Of a stretch of DNA of 64,000 bases, positions 18,334-26,786 are shown piece by piece. The stretch covers positions 1 to 64,000 of the forward strand of contig NZ_PKUB01000009.1 of assembly GCF_002868845.1 (NCBI RefSeq), read 5' to 3'. The translations under genes and the position numbers were made by a program. The notes beneath the pieces are model-generated. The model saw only the letters and a program-made list of their open reading frames with translations, ran no database searches and was not told the origin of the DNA. Origin of the DNA: Desulfuromonas sp. Its GTDB lineage: Bacteria; Desulfobacterota; Desulfuromonadia; Desulfuromonadales; BM501. Positions within the stretch are counted from its first letter, which is position 1. Every line of letters starts with the position of its first letter.

Positions 18334-19554
18334 TCAGGGAGAGCCTTCGGCCGTTGTAAAGGACCAGGAGAAATCGTCCAGCGGATTCCCTGCGAGATCG
18401 GTGATCCCCTCGCCGAAACTCATCGTATAGGTTGTGCCGCTGTCCAGGGCGAGACCTTCAGCGACGGTAAAGATGGCGACCCGGAATATCTCGCTGTACG
18501 CGGCCTGCCCATCGACCTCGTTCCCTCCTGCGTCCACCATCACAAGGGATCTCTCCCCAAAGGTGTCCGGATCGAGGGACTCGCTGAGCAGAACGCTGAT
18601 GTCCGTCTCCGCCTCGACATCGACGGCCCCCTCCCTGGGGTTCGTCTCCTCCGCGAAGGGGGCGGTCAGGTCGAGGGTGATGACCGTCTTTTCGGTCACG
18701 ACCTTCTGCCCGTCCTTTCTCGCGACAACAGAGACATCGTAGGTGTCTTCCTCGTCCAGCCCGGCGACAAGGTAGCTCCAGCCGCCGTCCTGCACGGTCG
18801 CCGGCAGCTCTTCGCCCCCGTCGATCTTCACCAGAACGGCATCCACCTGAGAGGGGTCGAAGGAGCCGCTGATGGTCTGCTCCGACTGATTGGTGAGATC
18901 GTCGACAACGTCTATGGTCACAGCCTGAACAGTTATTTCCACCTTGAGGGAGCGCAGGGAACTCGTCGCATTTTCGTCCTCGAATGCCTCGAGGGTGACC
19001 TTGTTTTCACCGTCGGCAAGCCCCTCAAGCAAAAACGACCAGGTGCCGTCGGAACTTTCAAGATCGGCCGCCCCGGGCTCTTCGCCCTTCAAGGCAACCT
19101 GGATCGAGCCCACATTGTAAGGATCGTAGGTCCCGGTCAGGGTTTGGGCCCTCTCCACCGTCGGCGAGACCAACTCGTCCAGGGCGAACCCGTCGTAGGT
19201 CAGAAAAAAGGTGAGACTGGAGAGGTTCCCCGCCTCATCCTCCGCCGAGACGATGACGGTGCTGGTCCCGACATCGAGGTCCGACAGAGAACACGTCCAT
19301 CGCCCCTGTTCGCTTTGATCGACCTCTCCGACGGTGGCGTCGGGTTCTATCCTGACATCCACGGCCGCCCCCTCTTCCACGTCTCCGGCGAGGTCGACAA
19401 ATCGAACCAGGGTCGAACGTTCGCCGGTTTTATCGAGCGTCAGTTCCGGCGGCGTCAGGTCACCGTTGCTCTCGTCGGAGCAACCGCTGGACAGACCGAG
19501 GAAAGCGACCGCGAAAATCGCCAGCAGCCTTTTGAAAATAATCAGATTTTGCAT
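18334..19554 (-). CDS. Putative lipoprotein with Ig-like domains
   Basis: A 406-residue protein with a lipoprotein signal (MQNLIIFKRLLAIFAVAFLGLSSGC, lipid-modified Cys at 25). Several repeats of about 85 residues follow, each with an Ig-like signature such as GTYDPYNVGSIQVAL...GTWSFLLEGLADGENKVTLEA and GSFDPSQVDAVLVKI...GGWSYLVAGLDEEDTYDVSV. The last ~105 residues resemble the bacterial Ig-like Big_5/SbsA domain (TNPREGAVDVEAETDISVLLSESLDPDTF ... SFGEGITDLAGNPLDDFSWSFTT). It is acidic and likely surface- or periplasm-exposed. It lies between prfB and lysS on the same strand, an unexpected place for a cell-surface protein; no specific function can be assigned. The start has GAGAGG upstream of the ATG. 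Confidence 0.8.
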   Translation of the reverse strand: MQNLIIFKRLLAIFAVAFLGLSSGCSDESNGDLTPPELTLDKTGERSTLVRFVDLAGDVEEGAAVDVRIEPDATVGEVDQSEQGRWTCSLSDLDVGTSTVIVSAEDEAGNLSSLTFFLTYDGFALDELVSPTVERAQTLTGTYDPYNVGSIQVALKGEEPGAADLESSDGTWSFLLEGLADGENKVTLEAFEDENATSSLRSLKVEITVQAVTIDVVDDLTNQSEQTISGSFDPSQVDAVLVKIDGGEELPATVQDGGWSYLVAGLDEEDTYDVSVVARKDGQKVVTEKTVITLDLTAPFAEETNPREGAVDVEAETDISVLLSESLDPDTFGERSLVMVDAGGNEVDGQAAYSEIFRVAIFTVAEGLALDSGTTYTMSFGEGITDLAGNPLDDFSWSFTTAEGSP

Positions 19555-19580
19555 CCGTAAACCTCTCGGCAGGGTAAAGA

Positions 19581-20676
19581 TCATTTCTTCTGCAGCAGGT
19601 ATGCCTCGATGAATCCGTCCAAGTCGCCATCGAGCACCGCATCGGTATTGCCGACCTCGAAACCGGTGCGATGGTCTTTCACCATCCGGTAGGGATGCAG
19701 GACGTAGGAGCGAATCTGGCTTCCCCAACCGATATCCTTCTTCTCACCGGTCAGGACCGCGGCTTCCTCCTCTTTCTTGCGCACTTCCATTTCATAAAGC
19801 CGGGCCTTGAGCTGCTTCATCGCCACCGCCCGGTTCTTGTGCTGGGAGCGCTCGTTCTGGCAGGCGACAACGACGCCTGTGGGGATGTGGGTGATACGAA
19901 TGGCCGAATCGGTTTTGTTGACGTGCTGACCGCCCGCTCCGCTGGCGCGGTAGGTATCGACCTTGAGATCCTTCTCGCTGACCTCCACGTCGACTTCGTC
20001 GGAGAGTTCGGGAAAGATGAATACCGAACCGAACGAGGTATGGCGCCGGGCGCTGGCATCGAAAGGGGAGATTCTAACAAGGCGATGGATGCCCATTTCT
20101 GCCTTCAGGTAGCCGTAGGCATAGTCTCCCTGGACAGCGATGGTGACCCCCTTGATCCCAGCCACGTCCCCATCCTGATAATCGGTTATTTCCGTGCTGA
20201 ACCCTTTCTTCTCGCAGTAGCGCAGATACATGCGCAACAGCATTTCGGTCCAGTCCTGGGCCTCCGCCCCGCCGGCGCCGGCGTTGATGCTGAGGATGGC
20301 ACTATTGGCGTCGTGCTCGCCGGAAAGCATCCGTGCGAACTCCATCCGGGCCACGGTCTTCTCCAGGGACGGCAGCACATCTCGAACCTCGTCCAGGGAC
20401 GCCTGGTCCTCGCTCTCTCCCCCCAGCTCCACAAGAACCTGCAGGTCTTCAAGCTGCCCGAAAGCCCCCTCCCAGGTCTCCACCTGCTTCTGCAAAGAGG
20501 TCCGCTCCCTGAGAAGATCCTGGGCCTTTTCGCCCTGATCCCAGAAATCGGGCTTGGCGCTCTCTGTATCCAGTTCGGCGACGCGCTCTTTCTTGGCGTC
20601 TATGTCAAAGATACCCCCTCAGCTCTTCGAGCTTGAGCTGGAGATCCTTCAGGGTTTCATTCTCCTCGCGAAACAT
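19581..20676 (-). CDS. prfB: Peptide chain release factor 2, with programmed +1 frameshift
   Basis: Release factor for UGA and UAA stops. The first 23 codons run from ATG at 20676 (good AGGAGAG site) through MFREENETLKDLQLKLEELRGYL to an in-frame TGA at 20605-20607. The slip site is the classic AGGGGG-TAT-CTT-TGA-C; after skipping one T the frame continues LDIDAKKERVAEL through to 19581, for a total of about 364 residues. The tripeptide anticodon motif SPF is in RISPFDASARRHTSF and the catalytic GGQ is at 248-250 in ASGAGGQHVNKTDS. Any caller using one frame will truncate the protein to about 304 residues. It lies downstream of lnt. Confidence 0.97.
20604..20619 (-). promoter_or_regulatory. 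RF2 autoregulatory frameshift site
   Basis: On the minus strand the sequence reads AGG GGG TAT CTT TGA C, identical to the well-studied E. coli prfB site: an internal Shine-Dalgarno, the slippery CTT and the UGA stop followed by C. Low RF2 lets the ribosome pause and shift +1, so the protein controls its own level. Confidence 0.95.
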
Positions 20677-20792
20677 GGCAACTCTCCTTTATCAAATCGA
20701 TCAAAACGTGGGGATTATAACGAGTCGGCGCGGCCAGAACAAGCCTCGATGCACATTTCTCCCTCCCCATCGGCCGCTGCGCCTCGGCCTCT

Positions 20793-22319
20793 TCAGGGGA
20801 TGGCAAGCCGGCGCCGGGTCCGGACCAGCCACCACAGCCCCAGCACAAGGCAAAGGACGGGGCCGAGGTCTCCGATCCGATTGTAAAGAGTCGGATCGGC
20901 ACCGAGGCCGATCGAACCGTTCAAAAAGGCCGTTTCGAACAACTTCGTGCGCTCTGAGATGCGGCCCGAGGGTGCAATAAAGGCCGTGATTCCCGTGTTG
21001 GCGGCCCGAGCGACCCAGACCCGGTTCTCAACGGCCCGAAAGCGGGTCATGGCCAGATGCTGAAAAGGGGCCGAAGAACGGCCGAACCAGGCGTCGTTGG
21101 TAATGTTGACCAGGGCATCGGCCCCCTGCCGAACAAAATCACGGGCCAATTCGGGGAATATCCCCTCGAAGCAGACCAGAACCCCGAGACTCTCTCCGTT
21201 CAGGGGAAGGGGGCTGACCGCGCCGGGGGAAAAGTCGCCGATTCCGACAACCATTTTGTCGATAAAGGGCAGAAAGCGCCCGAGGGGCACATACTCTCCG
21301 AAGGGAACCAGGTGCACTTTGTCGCTTCGCCCGAGTCCTCGGCCCTCCCCGGAGAGGAGAAAGGCGCTGTTAAGGTAACGGTTCTGGCGATTGAGCACCT
21401 CGTAGGCGGGGCTGCCGAAGAGCAAGTGGGCCCCGGTTCCTCGAGCGACCGATTCGACCCTGGCAGAGAGGGGCCCCCCGTTCTGAAAATAGAAAGGAGT
21501 CGCGCTTTCCGGCCAAACGATCAAATCGAGGGGACCGTCGGCGGCGGCTTGCCGGGAAAGCCGGCCATAAGTGCTCACGGTGGAGGCCTTGTGGGCAGGA
21601 TCCCATTTAACCGACTGGTCGATGTTCCCCTGGACGAGGGATGTCTGCAGGGTTTTATTCCTGTCGTCAAGCCCCTGTCCGAGACGAAAGTGACCGTACC
21701 CGAGATTGCCTGCAAAAAGGCAGACCGTCAGGACCAGGGCCGGCCAGGGAAGATATCCTGGCTGCCGCTCCCACAGGGACCGTGCACAGCTGGCCAGAAC
21801 CCCGTTGCTCAGCACCAGGAGGAAACTGAGGCCGTAGACCCCGAACAGGTCTGCCGACTGGATGATGTGAAGGTGACTTTGCTGGGAATAACCGAGGGTG
21901 GCCCAAGGGAAACCGGTCAGCAGAAAAGAACGCAGGAACTCGAGGCCCACCCAGAACACCGGCAGAGTCCAGACGGGGGACAGGTCGAGTTTTTCTTTCA
22001 GGCGGCAGGAGGCCCAGGTGGCGGCGCCGAAAAAAAGGGCCAGATAGCCGACCAGGAGCAGATATGCGACGACGGAAAACACCGGGTGGAGCTTCCCGTA
22101 GTTCGTCATGACAATGTTCAGCCAATAGAGGACCAGGCCGAAAAAGCCGACTCCGGCGACAAAGCCGCTGCGAAAGGGGCGCCGGTCCATGACAAGAAAT
22201 AGCGGCACCAGCCCGACCCATGCGAGGCTGGCGACATCGGGACGCGGGAAGGCCATGGCCAGCAGCAGGCCCGATAAAAGGGCCAGGCAGCTGGTGCGAT
22301 CGGGAAGAAAACGACCCAT
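20793..22319 (-). CDS. lnt: Apolipoprotein N-acyltransferase
   Basis: A 508-residue inner-membrane enzyme that adds the third acyl chain to the N-terminal cysteine of lipoproteins. Several membrane helices occupy the first ~210 residues, followed by a nitrilase-fold periplasmic domain. The catalytic triad is visible as E271 (IVWPESATPF), K334 (KVHLVPFGEY) and C383 (LVCFEGIFPE). A final helix (LGPVLCLVLGLWWLVRTRRR) anchors the C-terminus. It lies 5 bases downstream of the CBS-domain gene, the same corC-lnt order as in E. coli. Confidence 0.96.
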   Translation of the reverse strand: MGRFLPDRTSCLALLSGLLLAMAFPRPDVASLAWVGLVPLFLVMDRRPFRSGFVAGVGFFGLVLYWLNIVMTNYGKLHPVFSVVAYLLLVGYLALFFGAATWASCRLKEKLDLSPVWTLPVFWVGLEFLRSFLLTGFPWATLGYSQQSHLHIIQSADLFGVYGLSFLLVLSNGVLASCARSLWERQPGYLPWPALVLTVCLFAGNLGYGHFRLGQGLDDRNKTLQTSLVQGNIDQSVKWDPAHKASTVSTYGRLSRQAAADGPLDLIVWPESATPFYFQNGGPLSARVESVARGTGAHLLFGSPAYEVLNRQNRYLNSAFLLSGEGRGLGRSDKVHLVPFGEYVPLGRFLPFIDKMVVGIGDFSPGAVSPLPLNGESLGVLVCFEGIFPELARDFVRQGADALVNITNDAWFGRSSAPFQHLAMTRFRAVENRVWVARAANTGITAFIAPSGRISERTKLFETAFLNGSIGLGADPTLYNRIGDLGPVLCLVLGLWWLVRTRRRLAIP

Positions 22320-22324
22320 GGAAA

Positions 22325-23188
22325 TCAGCCCTCCCCCTGCTCCGGGAGGCTCTGGTCCGTCCGACGAATCCGCACCCGGTGAATTTTTCGCTCGTCCGAC
22401 TCCAACACGGTCATGACCAGGCCGCCGTCCCCGATCTCCTCCCCGGCCCGGGGCACGTGCCCAAGGAGGTGGAAAAGGTAACCGCCAACCGTGTCGAATT
22501 TTTCCCGTAGAATGTGGATTCCGAAATGCTCCTCCAGTTCCTCGATATTGAGGCGGGCATCGACCTGAACCGCTCCGTCGCCCTCATCCTGCAGCCACGA
22601 CTCCTCCAGATCGTATTCGTCCTGGATGTCCCCGACGATCTCCTCGAGGAGATCCTCGATAGTCGCCAGGCCCGAGGTGCCGCCATACTCATCGACGGCA
22701 ATAGCCATGTGGACCCGCTTGGTGCGAAATTCCTGGAGCAGCTCTTCGATCTTTTTGGTCTCGGGGACAAAGTAAGGAGTGCGCATGACCTCACCGACGG
22801 AGATATCCTGGGCCCTGTTCCCCCAGTATTTCAAAAGGTCCTTGGCATAGACCAGTCCCACAATCCGGTCAGCGGAGCCCTCGTAAACGGGGATCCGAGA
22901 GTGCCCGGAGGTCAATATGGCCTCCACCAGTTCATCCAGAGAAGTGGTGATGCTGCAGCAGACCATGTCGGTGCGAGGCACCATGATCTCCCGCACAATG
23001 GTCTCGCCGAACTCGAAGATGGAGTGGAGCATGTCCCCCTCATCCTCGTTGATGATCCCCTCTTCTTCAGACTCGCTGATGACCTCCTGAAGGTCCTTTT
23101 CCGTCAGGACCCGCCGGCGGCCGAAAAGGACCCGCTGCAACTCCTGCAACCAGGCCCCGGTTTTACCGTTGGAACTGTCGTCGTCCAA
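22325..23188 (-). CDS. corC: CBS-domain protein of the CorC/HlyC family
   Basis: A 287-residue soluble protein. Two CBS domains occupy about residues 70-190 (VPRTDMVCCSITTSLDELVEAI and MRTPYFVPETKKIEELLQEF), followed by the CorC_HlyC C-terminal FAD-binding-like domain (residues ~205-280). EMVPRTD and VDEYGGTSGLATIEDLLEEIVGDIQDE are family hallmarks. It lacks the DUF21 membrane domain, so it is the E. coli CorC/YbeX type, linked to magnesium/cobalt homeostasis. The start is TTG at 23188, supported by AAGGAGGAGG just upstream. It sits between the kinase/phosphatase gene and lnt, as ybeX does near ybeY and lnt. Confidence 0.9.
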   Translation of the reverse strand: MDDDSSNGKTGAWLQELQRVLFGRRRVLTEKDLQEVISESEEEGIINEDEGDMLHSIFEFGETIVREIMVPRTDMVCCSITTSLDELVEAILTSGHSRIPVYEGSADRIVGLVYAKDLLKYWGNRAQDISVGEVMRTPYFVPETKKIEELLQEFRTKRVHMAIAVDEYGGTSGLATIEDLLEEIVGDIQDEYDLEESWLQDEGDGAVQVDARLNIEELEEHFGIHILREKFDTVGGYLFHLLGHVPRAGEEIGDGGLVMTVLESDERKIHRVRIRRTDQSLPEQGEG

Positions 23189-23242
23189 AAACCTCCTCCT
23201 TAAAAATGAAAAAAGTAACGGCCCCGGGGCCGAAGGTCCTCG

Positions 23243-23941
23243 TCAGCCCAGGAACAGGTAGAAGATCAGGGGGACCATGATGCCGAGGACGCCGCCGACC
23301 AGAACTTCCCGCAGGGAATGGATTCCCAGGAGCAGCCGGCTGTGGCTGACCATGGCAGCCAGGGATATGGCCATCAGCGACAGAAGCGTACCCGCCCCGG
23401 AAAGCATCATTGCGGTGGCGATGCAGAAGGCCATGGCGGAATGACCGCTCGGCATCCCTCCGTGCAATGGAGCCCCGCCCCCGCTGCGGGCCTTGAGCAG
23501 AACCACCACGATCGTCACCGCCAGCAGCGACACGATCGCCAGTTCCCCCGGGGCCTGCCAGGCCCCTTCTTCTTCACCTTTCAGGCTCGGGAAAAGATGC
23601 CCGGAGAGGATCAGGTAGCCCATGACCACGGCACCGACGCTGGCCACAAGGACAATGCCGGCCGCCACGTCCTTGGCCCGGCGAGCCAAGGGATGGTAGT
23701 CGGGCGAGACAAGGTCAACGACCACCTCAAGGGCCGTGTTGACCAGTTCGGCACAGAGCACCAGGGTGGCGGCGAGGGCGAGCAGAGTGAATTCGAGGGC
23801 CGAAACCCGCAGCCACATGGCAAGAAGAAGTACCACCATGGCGGCGAAAAAGTGATAGCGCATATGCCGTTGGGTACGGACGGCCCATATCACGCCATCG
23901 ATGGCGCAATTAACGCTCTCCAACCAGTTGGTGGGCTTCAT
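23243..23941 (-). CDS. Diacylglycerol/undecaprenol kinase fused to a PAP2-type phosphatase domain
   Basis: A 232-residue membrane protein with two parts. Residues 1-115 match the DgkA/UdpK family, with the conserved AELVNTALEVVVDLVSPDYHPLARRAKDVAAG (E65, E72, D76 and the RRAKD stretch). Residues 130-232 look like the PAP2 superfamily: PSGH at 164-167 and SHSRLLLGIHSLREV with H208 and a Glu at 212 where Asp is usual. The first PAP2 motif (KxxxxxxRP) is not well conserved. The fusion would place kinase and phosphatase for the same lipid carrier or diacylglycerol in one polypeptide; which activity dominates is not clear. It lies just downstream of ybeY. Confidence 0.85.
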   Translation of the reverse strand: MKPTNWLESVNCAIDGVIWAVRTQRHMRYHFFAAMVVLLLAMWLRVSALEFTLLALAATLVLCAELVNTALEVVVDLVSPDYHPLARRAKDVAAGIVLVASVGAVVMGYLILSGHLFPSLKGEEEGAWQAPGELAIVSLLAVTIVVVLLKARSGGGAPLHGGMPSGHSAMAFCIATAMMLSGAGTLLSLMAISLAAMVSHSRLLLGIHSLREVLVGGVLGIMVPLIFYLFLG

Positions 23942-23953
23942 CTCGGCGCCAGT

Positions 23954-24406
23954 TCAGGCAGGCAGGAATTCCTCACGAATAAGGTCAAAAACCTCCTCCT
24001 CCTTGGCCTCCATGCGCCTCGCCTCTTCGGCGCTTCCCCGCTCGTGGTCGAATCCCAGCAGGTGCAGGGTGCCGTGCAGCAGCAGAAAATAGAGTTCGCT
24101 CTCGAAGGGAAGCTCCGCTTCCCGGGCGTGCCGGTCCGCAGTCTCTGCGGAAATCACCACGTCTCCGAGCACCTCGGGATGAAGCCCGGCCCCCTCCCCC
24201 TCCTGCATGGCGAAGGAGATCACGTTGGTGGCACGGTCCCGCCCGAGGTAGTCCCGGTTGAGGCTCCGGATCTCCTCATCGTCGACGATGACGACAGAGA
24301 TCTCGGCGTCAGGACATCCCAAGGCGCTTAAGATCCTCCCCGCCACCTTTTCCAGGGCCTGGGTCTTTAACCTTAGGTTCTTTTGCCTGTTCTCGATGTG
24401 GATCAT
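23954..24406 (-). CDS. ybeY: Endoribonuclease YbeY
   Basis: A 150-residue metal-dependent RNase for 16S rRNA 3' maturation and ribosome quality control. The metal-binding motif is HGTLHLLGFDHE with H111, H115 and H121. The N-terminus (MIHIENRQKNLRL) and VVIVDDEEIRSLNRDYLGRDRATNVISFAM are typical. The start is ATG at 24406, after a GGAAGAAG site; an in-frame TTG lies just before it. The gene starts 98 bases inside the 3' end of the upstream 7TM-HD gene, and the overlap appears genuine because both reading frames are needed for their own conserved ends. The order phoH, HD protein, ybeY is common. Confidence 0.96.
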   Translation of the reverse strand: MIHIENRQKNLRLKTQALEKVAGRILSALGCPDAEISVVIVDDEEIRSLNRDYLGRDRATNVISFAMQEGEGAGLHPEVLGDVVISAETADRHAREAELPFESELYFLLLHGTLHLLGFDHERGSAEEARRMEAKEEEVFDLIREEFLPA

Positions 24407-26786
24407 CAACGTTCTTCTTCCTGACAGGTTCGTTTTCCCGCCCCTTGTAGGCCGGCTCGGGGTAATCGATGCGATGATGGAAAATCCCCGCCAGAATACG
24501 GTTGAAACTCTTGGCGATGTTGTGCAAATCCTTCAGGGTCAACTCACATTCGTCGAGCTGGCCGTCGATGAAGATATTGTTGATAATTTTCTGAACCATG
24601 CCCTGAATGCGTGCGGGGGTCGGGTCAGGCAGGGTCCGGCTGGCCGCTTCCACCGCATCGGCGAGCATGATAAGAGCCGCCTCGCGGGTCTGGGGCTTGG
24701 GCCCGGGGTAGCGATAATCCCTCTCGTTGACCTGCTGAACCTCGGGGTCCTCGTTATTCTTGGCCTTGTCGAAAAAGAACTTGATCAGCGCGGTCCCGTG
24801 ATGCTGGCGTAAAATATCGACCAGGGATTCACCGAGCCTGTTCTCCCGAGCGGTTTCGACACCGTCCTTGACGTGAGACATGAGAATAAGGGCGCTCATG
24901 GAGGGAGCGAGTTTGTCGTGCTTGTTCTCCCCTCCGCCCATGTTTTCAACGAAATACAGGGGTTTGCGAATCTTGCCGATGTCGTGATAGTAAGCGGCCA
25001 CCCGCGCCAGAAGGGGGTTGGCGTTGATCGCCTCGGCCGCCGTCTCCACAAGGTTCCCCACGATAATGGAATGGTGATAGGTGCCCGGGGCCTGAATCAT
25101 CAACTCCCGAAGAACCGGCTTGTTCATGTTGGCCAGCTCGAGGAGCTTGATGTCTGTGGTGTACTTGAAAAGGTGTTCCACGAGGGGAATGGTCCCGGTG
25201 ACGACCACCGCGCAGAACAGACCGCCCGCCAGACCGAAGCCGAGCTTGTAGAGCAGCTGCACGTCGAAGGCCCGTCCCGCCAGGAGATGGATGCCCAGGA
25301 TCAGCAAAGCGTTGATGAGCGAGAGCCTCAGCCCTGCGTTGTAGAGAGTCGTGCGCTCCTTGCAGTGCCGAACCCAGTGAGCCGCGGTCATGCTTCCGAC
25401 CAGGGCATAGATGGCGATGAAAAGGCTGTTGCCGAACAGCACGCCCATGAGCAGCGAAGAGACGAGGGCGAAAACAAGGGCCACTTCCGAGTTGAGGACG
25501 ATCCTCACCAGCATGGTCCCGACGGCAAAGGGGAAGAGATAGTAGTAGCTCGCCGAATCGACGTAGGGGAAGGCGCTTTCCAGCGCAGTGGAGATAAATA
25601 TAGCGAGCTTGATGAGGCCGAACAGCCCGATGAAGGTCGTGACCAGGAACAGAAGATCCCGGGTGTTGGGATGGTACTTCCGGATATTGCGCCGGGCGAA
25701 CCGGTGTCCGACGAAAGACAGCAGCAGAATTGAGAGAAACAGCCCGGCGCCGGTCCTCAGGGTGCTGTAATGGTTGCCCAGCTGACTCAGGGCCTTGAGC
25801 TTTTTGATCTGCCCCTCGTTGACCCGCTCGCCCTCCCGGACGATCATCTCGCCCTTCTTGACTTGAAACAGGACCGGCTTGACCGCCTCGCGCGCCTGGC
25901 GCTTGCGATCCTCGGTCTCGTTCTTGTTGAAGGTCAGGTTGGGCCGCAGCAGCTTCTGAACCAGGGAGGTCACTCCCCTGCGCTGATCGTCCGACAGGCC
26001 TTCAATCTGCTTCAGCCTGTCACGCAACAGGTCCTGGGCGTCGCCCAACCCGATGACGCTCTCCAGGTTGTTCCCCTCGGCCTCGGTCCGGCTGACCAGG
26101 TTGCGAATGATAACCCCTCTAGAACGATCGGCCTGGAAAAGCTGGAGGTTGCCTACAACCTTGCGCCCCAGGGTCTGAACCATCGCCTGGCGCAGGCCCG
26201 AAAGGGGATCGGGACCGGGCTTTGCCGCGTCGGATCCGGTTGGTTGTTCGACCGCAGGTCGTTCACTGGCCTCGGGTGTCGCCTCCGCCGGGAGAGCCTC
26301 CTGACCGGCAGGAGTCACGGCAAAGGCCCTCAAAGCGCCCATTTCGGAATCTTCAAGGCTGACCCCCAGAAGACCCTGAAGATCCTCCACCAGGTTCTCT
26401 GTTGCGGCTCCCAACAGGCCGCCCTGAAGCCTGCTGACGGCCGCCTCGATCTTGCCGGGGATTTCCTGGCCGGTCTGCGGGTCGAAATCGTAAAGGGGGA
26501 GAACAGCCTCTTCGGCTTCAAGCCGCTTTTTTTCAGTGAGGGGCTGGTCCGCGACGAGCATTTCCCGGGGGGCCTTGATGTCCCGCGAGGCGATATCCCC
26601 CGGCTGATAATAGTCGGGAACGAACCCCCCCTTGGGAATGATAATCACGGTAAGAACCAGAGCGAGCAGAACCAAGAGCAAATGCCTCTGCTGGCGCTCT
26701 CCCAAGAAGAGAAAACGCCTCACGGCGGACGAAGACCTCCGTGTCTTGCGTCCACCGGGTTCTTGCTTGCGATCATTCCTGGTCAT
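24309..26786 (-). CDS. 7TM-HD family phosphohydrolase (PgpH-like)
   Basis: An 825-residue membrane protein. A membrane helix near residues 36-53 is followed by a large extracellular 7TMR-HDED domain (about residues 60-330), seven membrane helices (about 340-540), and a cytoplasmic HD domain with H601 and D602 in YYHDIGKIRKP. Listeria PgpH, in the same architecture, hydrolyses cyclic di-AMP; here the substrate is not proven. The extracellular part contains a low-complexity Glu/Ala/Pro stretch near residues 160-185. The start codon ATG at 26786 overlaps the phoH stop (TGATG), so they are translationally coupled. The C-terminus runs into ybeY and is charged (PVRKKNVDDPHREQAKEPKVKD). Confidence 0.9.
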   Translation of the reverse strand: MTRNDRKQEPGGRKTRRSSSAVRRFLFLGERQQRHLLLVLLALVLTVIIIPKGGFVPDYYQPGDIASRDIKAPREMLVADQPLTEKKRLEAEEAVLPLYDFDPQTGQEIPGKIEAAVSRLQGGLLGAATENLVEDLQGLLGVSLEDSEMGALRAFAVTPAGQEALPAEATPEASERPAVEQPTGSDAAKPGPDPLSGLRQAMVQTLGRKVVGNLQLFQADRSRGVIIRNLVSRTEAEGNNLESVIGLGDAQDLLRDRLKQIEGLSDDQRRGVTSLVQKLLRPNLTFNKNETEDRKRQAREAVKPVLFQVKKGEMIVREGERVNEGQIKKLKALSQLGNHYSTLRTGAGLFLSILLLSFVGHRFARRNIRKYHPNTRDLLFLVTTFIGLFGLIKLAIFISTALESAFPYVDSASYYYLFPFAVGTMLVRIVLNSEVALVFALVSSLLMGVLFGNSLFIAIYALVGSMTAAHWVRHCKERTTLYNAGLRLSLINALLILGIHLLAGRAFDVQLLYKLGFGLAGGLFCAVVVTGTIPLVEHLFKYTTDIKLLELANMNKPVLRELMIQAPGTYHHSIIVGNLVETAAEAINANPLLARVAAYYHDIGKIRKPLYFVENMGGGENKHDKLAPSMSALILMSHVKDGVETARENRLGESLVDILRQHHGTALIKFFFDKAKNNEDPEVQQVNERDYRYPGPKPQTREAALIMLADAVEAASRTLPDPTPARIQGMVQKIINNIFIDGQLDECELTLKDLHNIAKSFNRILAGIFHHRIDYPEPAYKGRENEPVRKKNVDDPHREQAKEPKVKDPGPGKGGGEDLKRLGMS

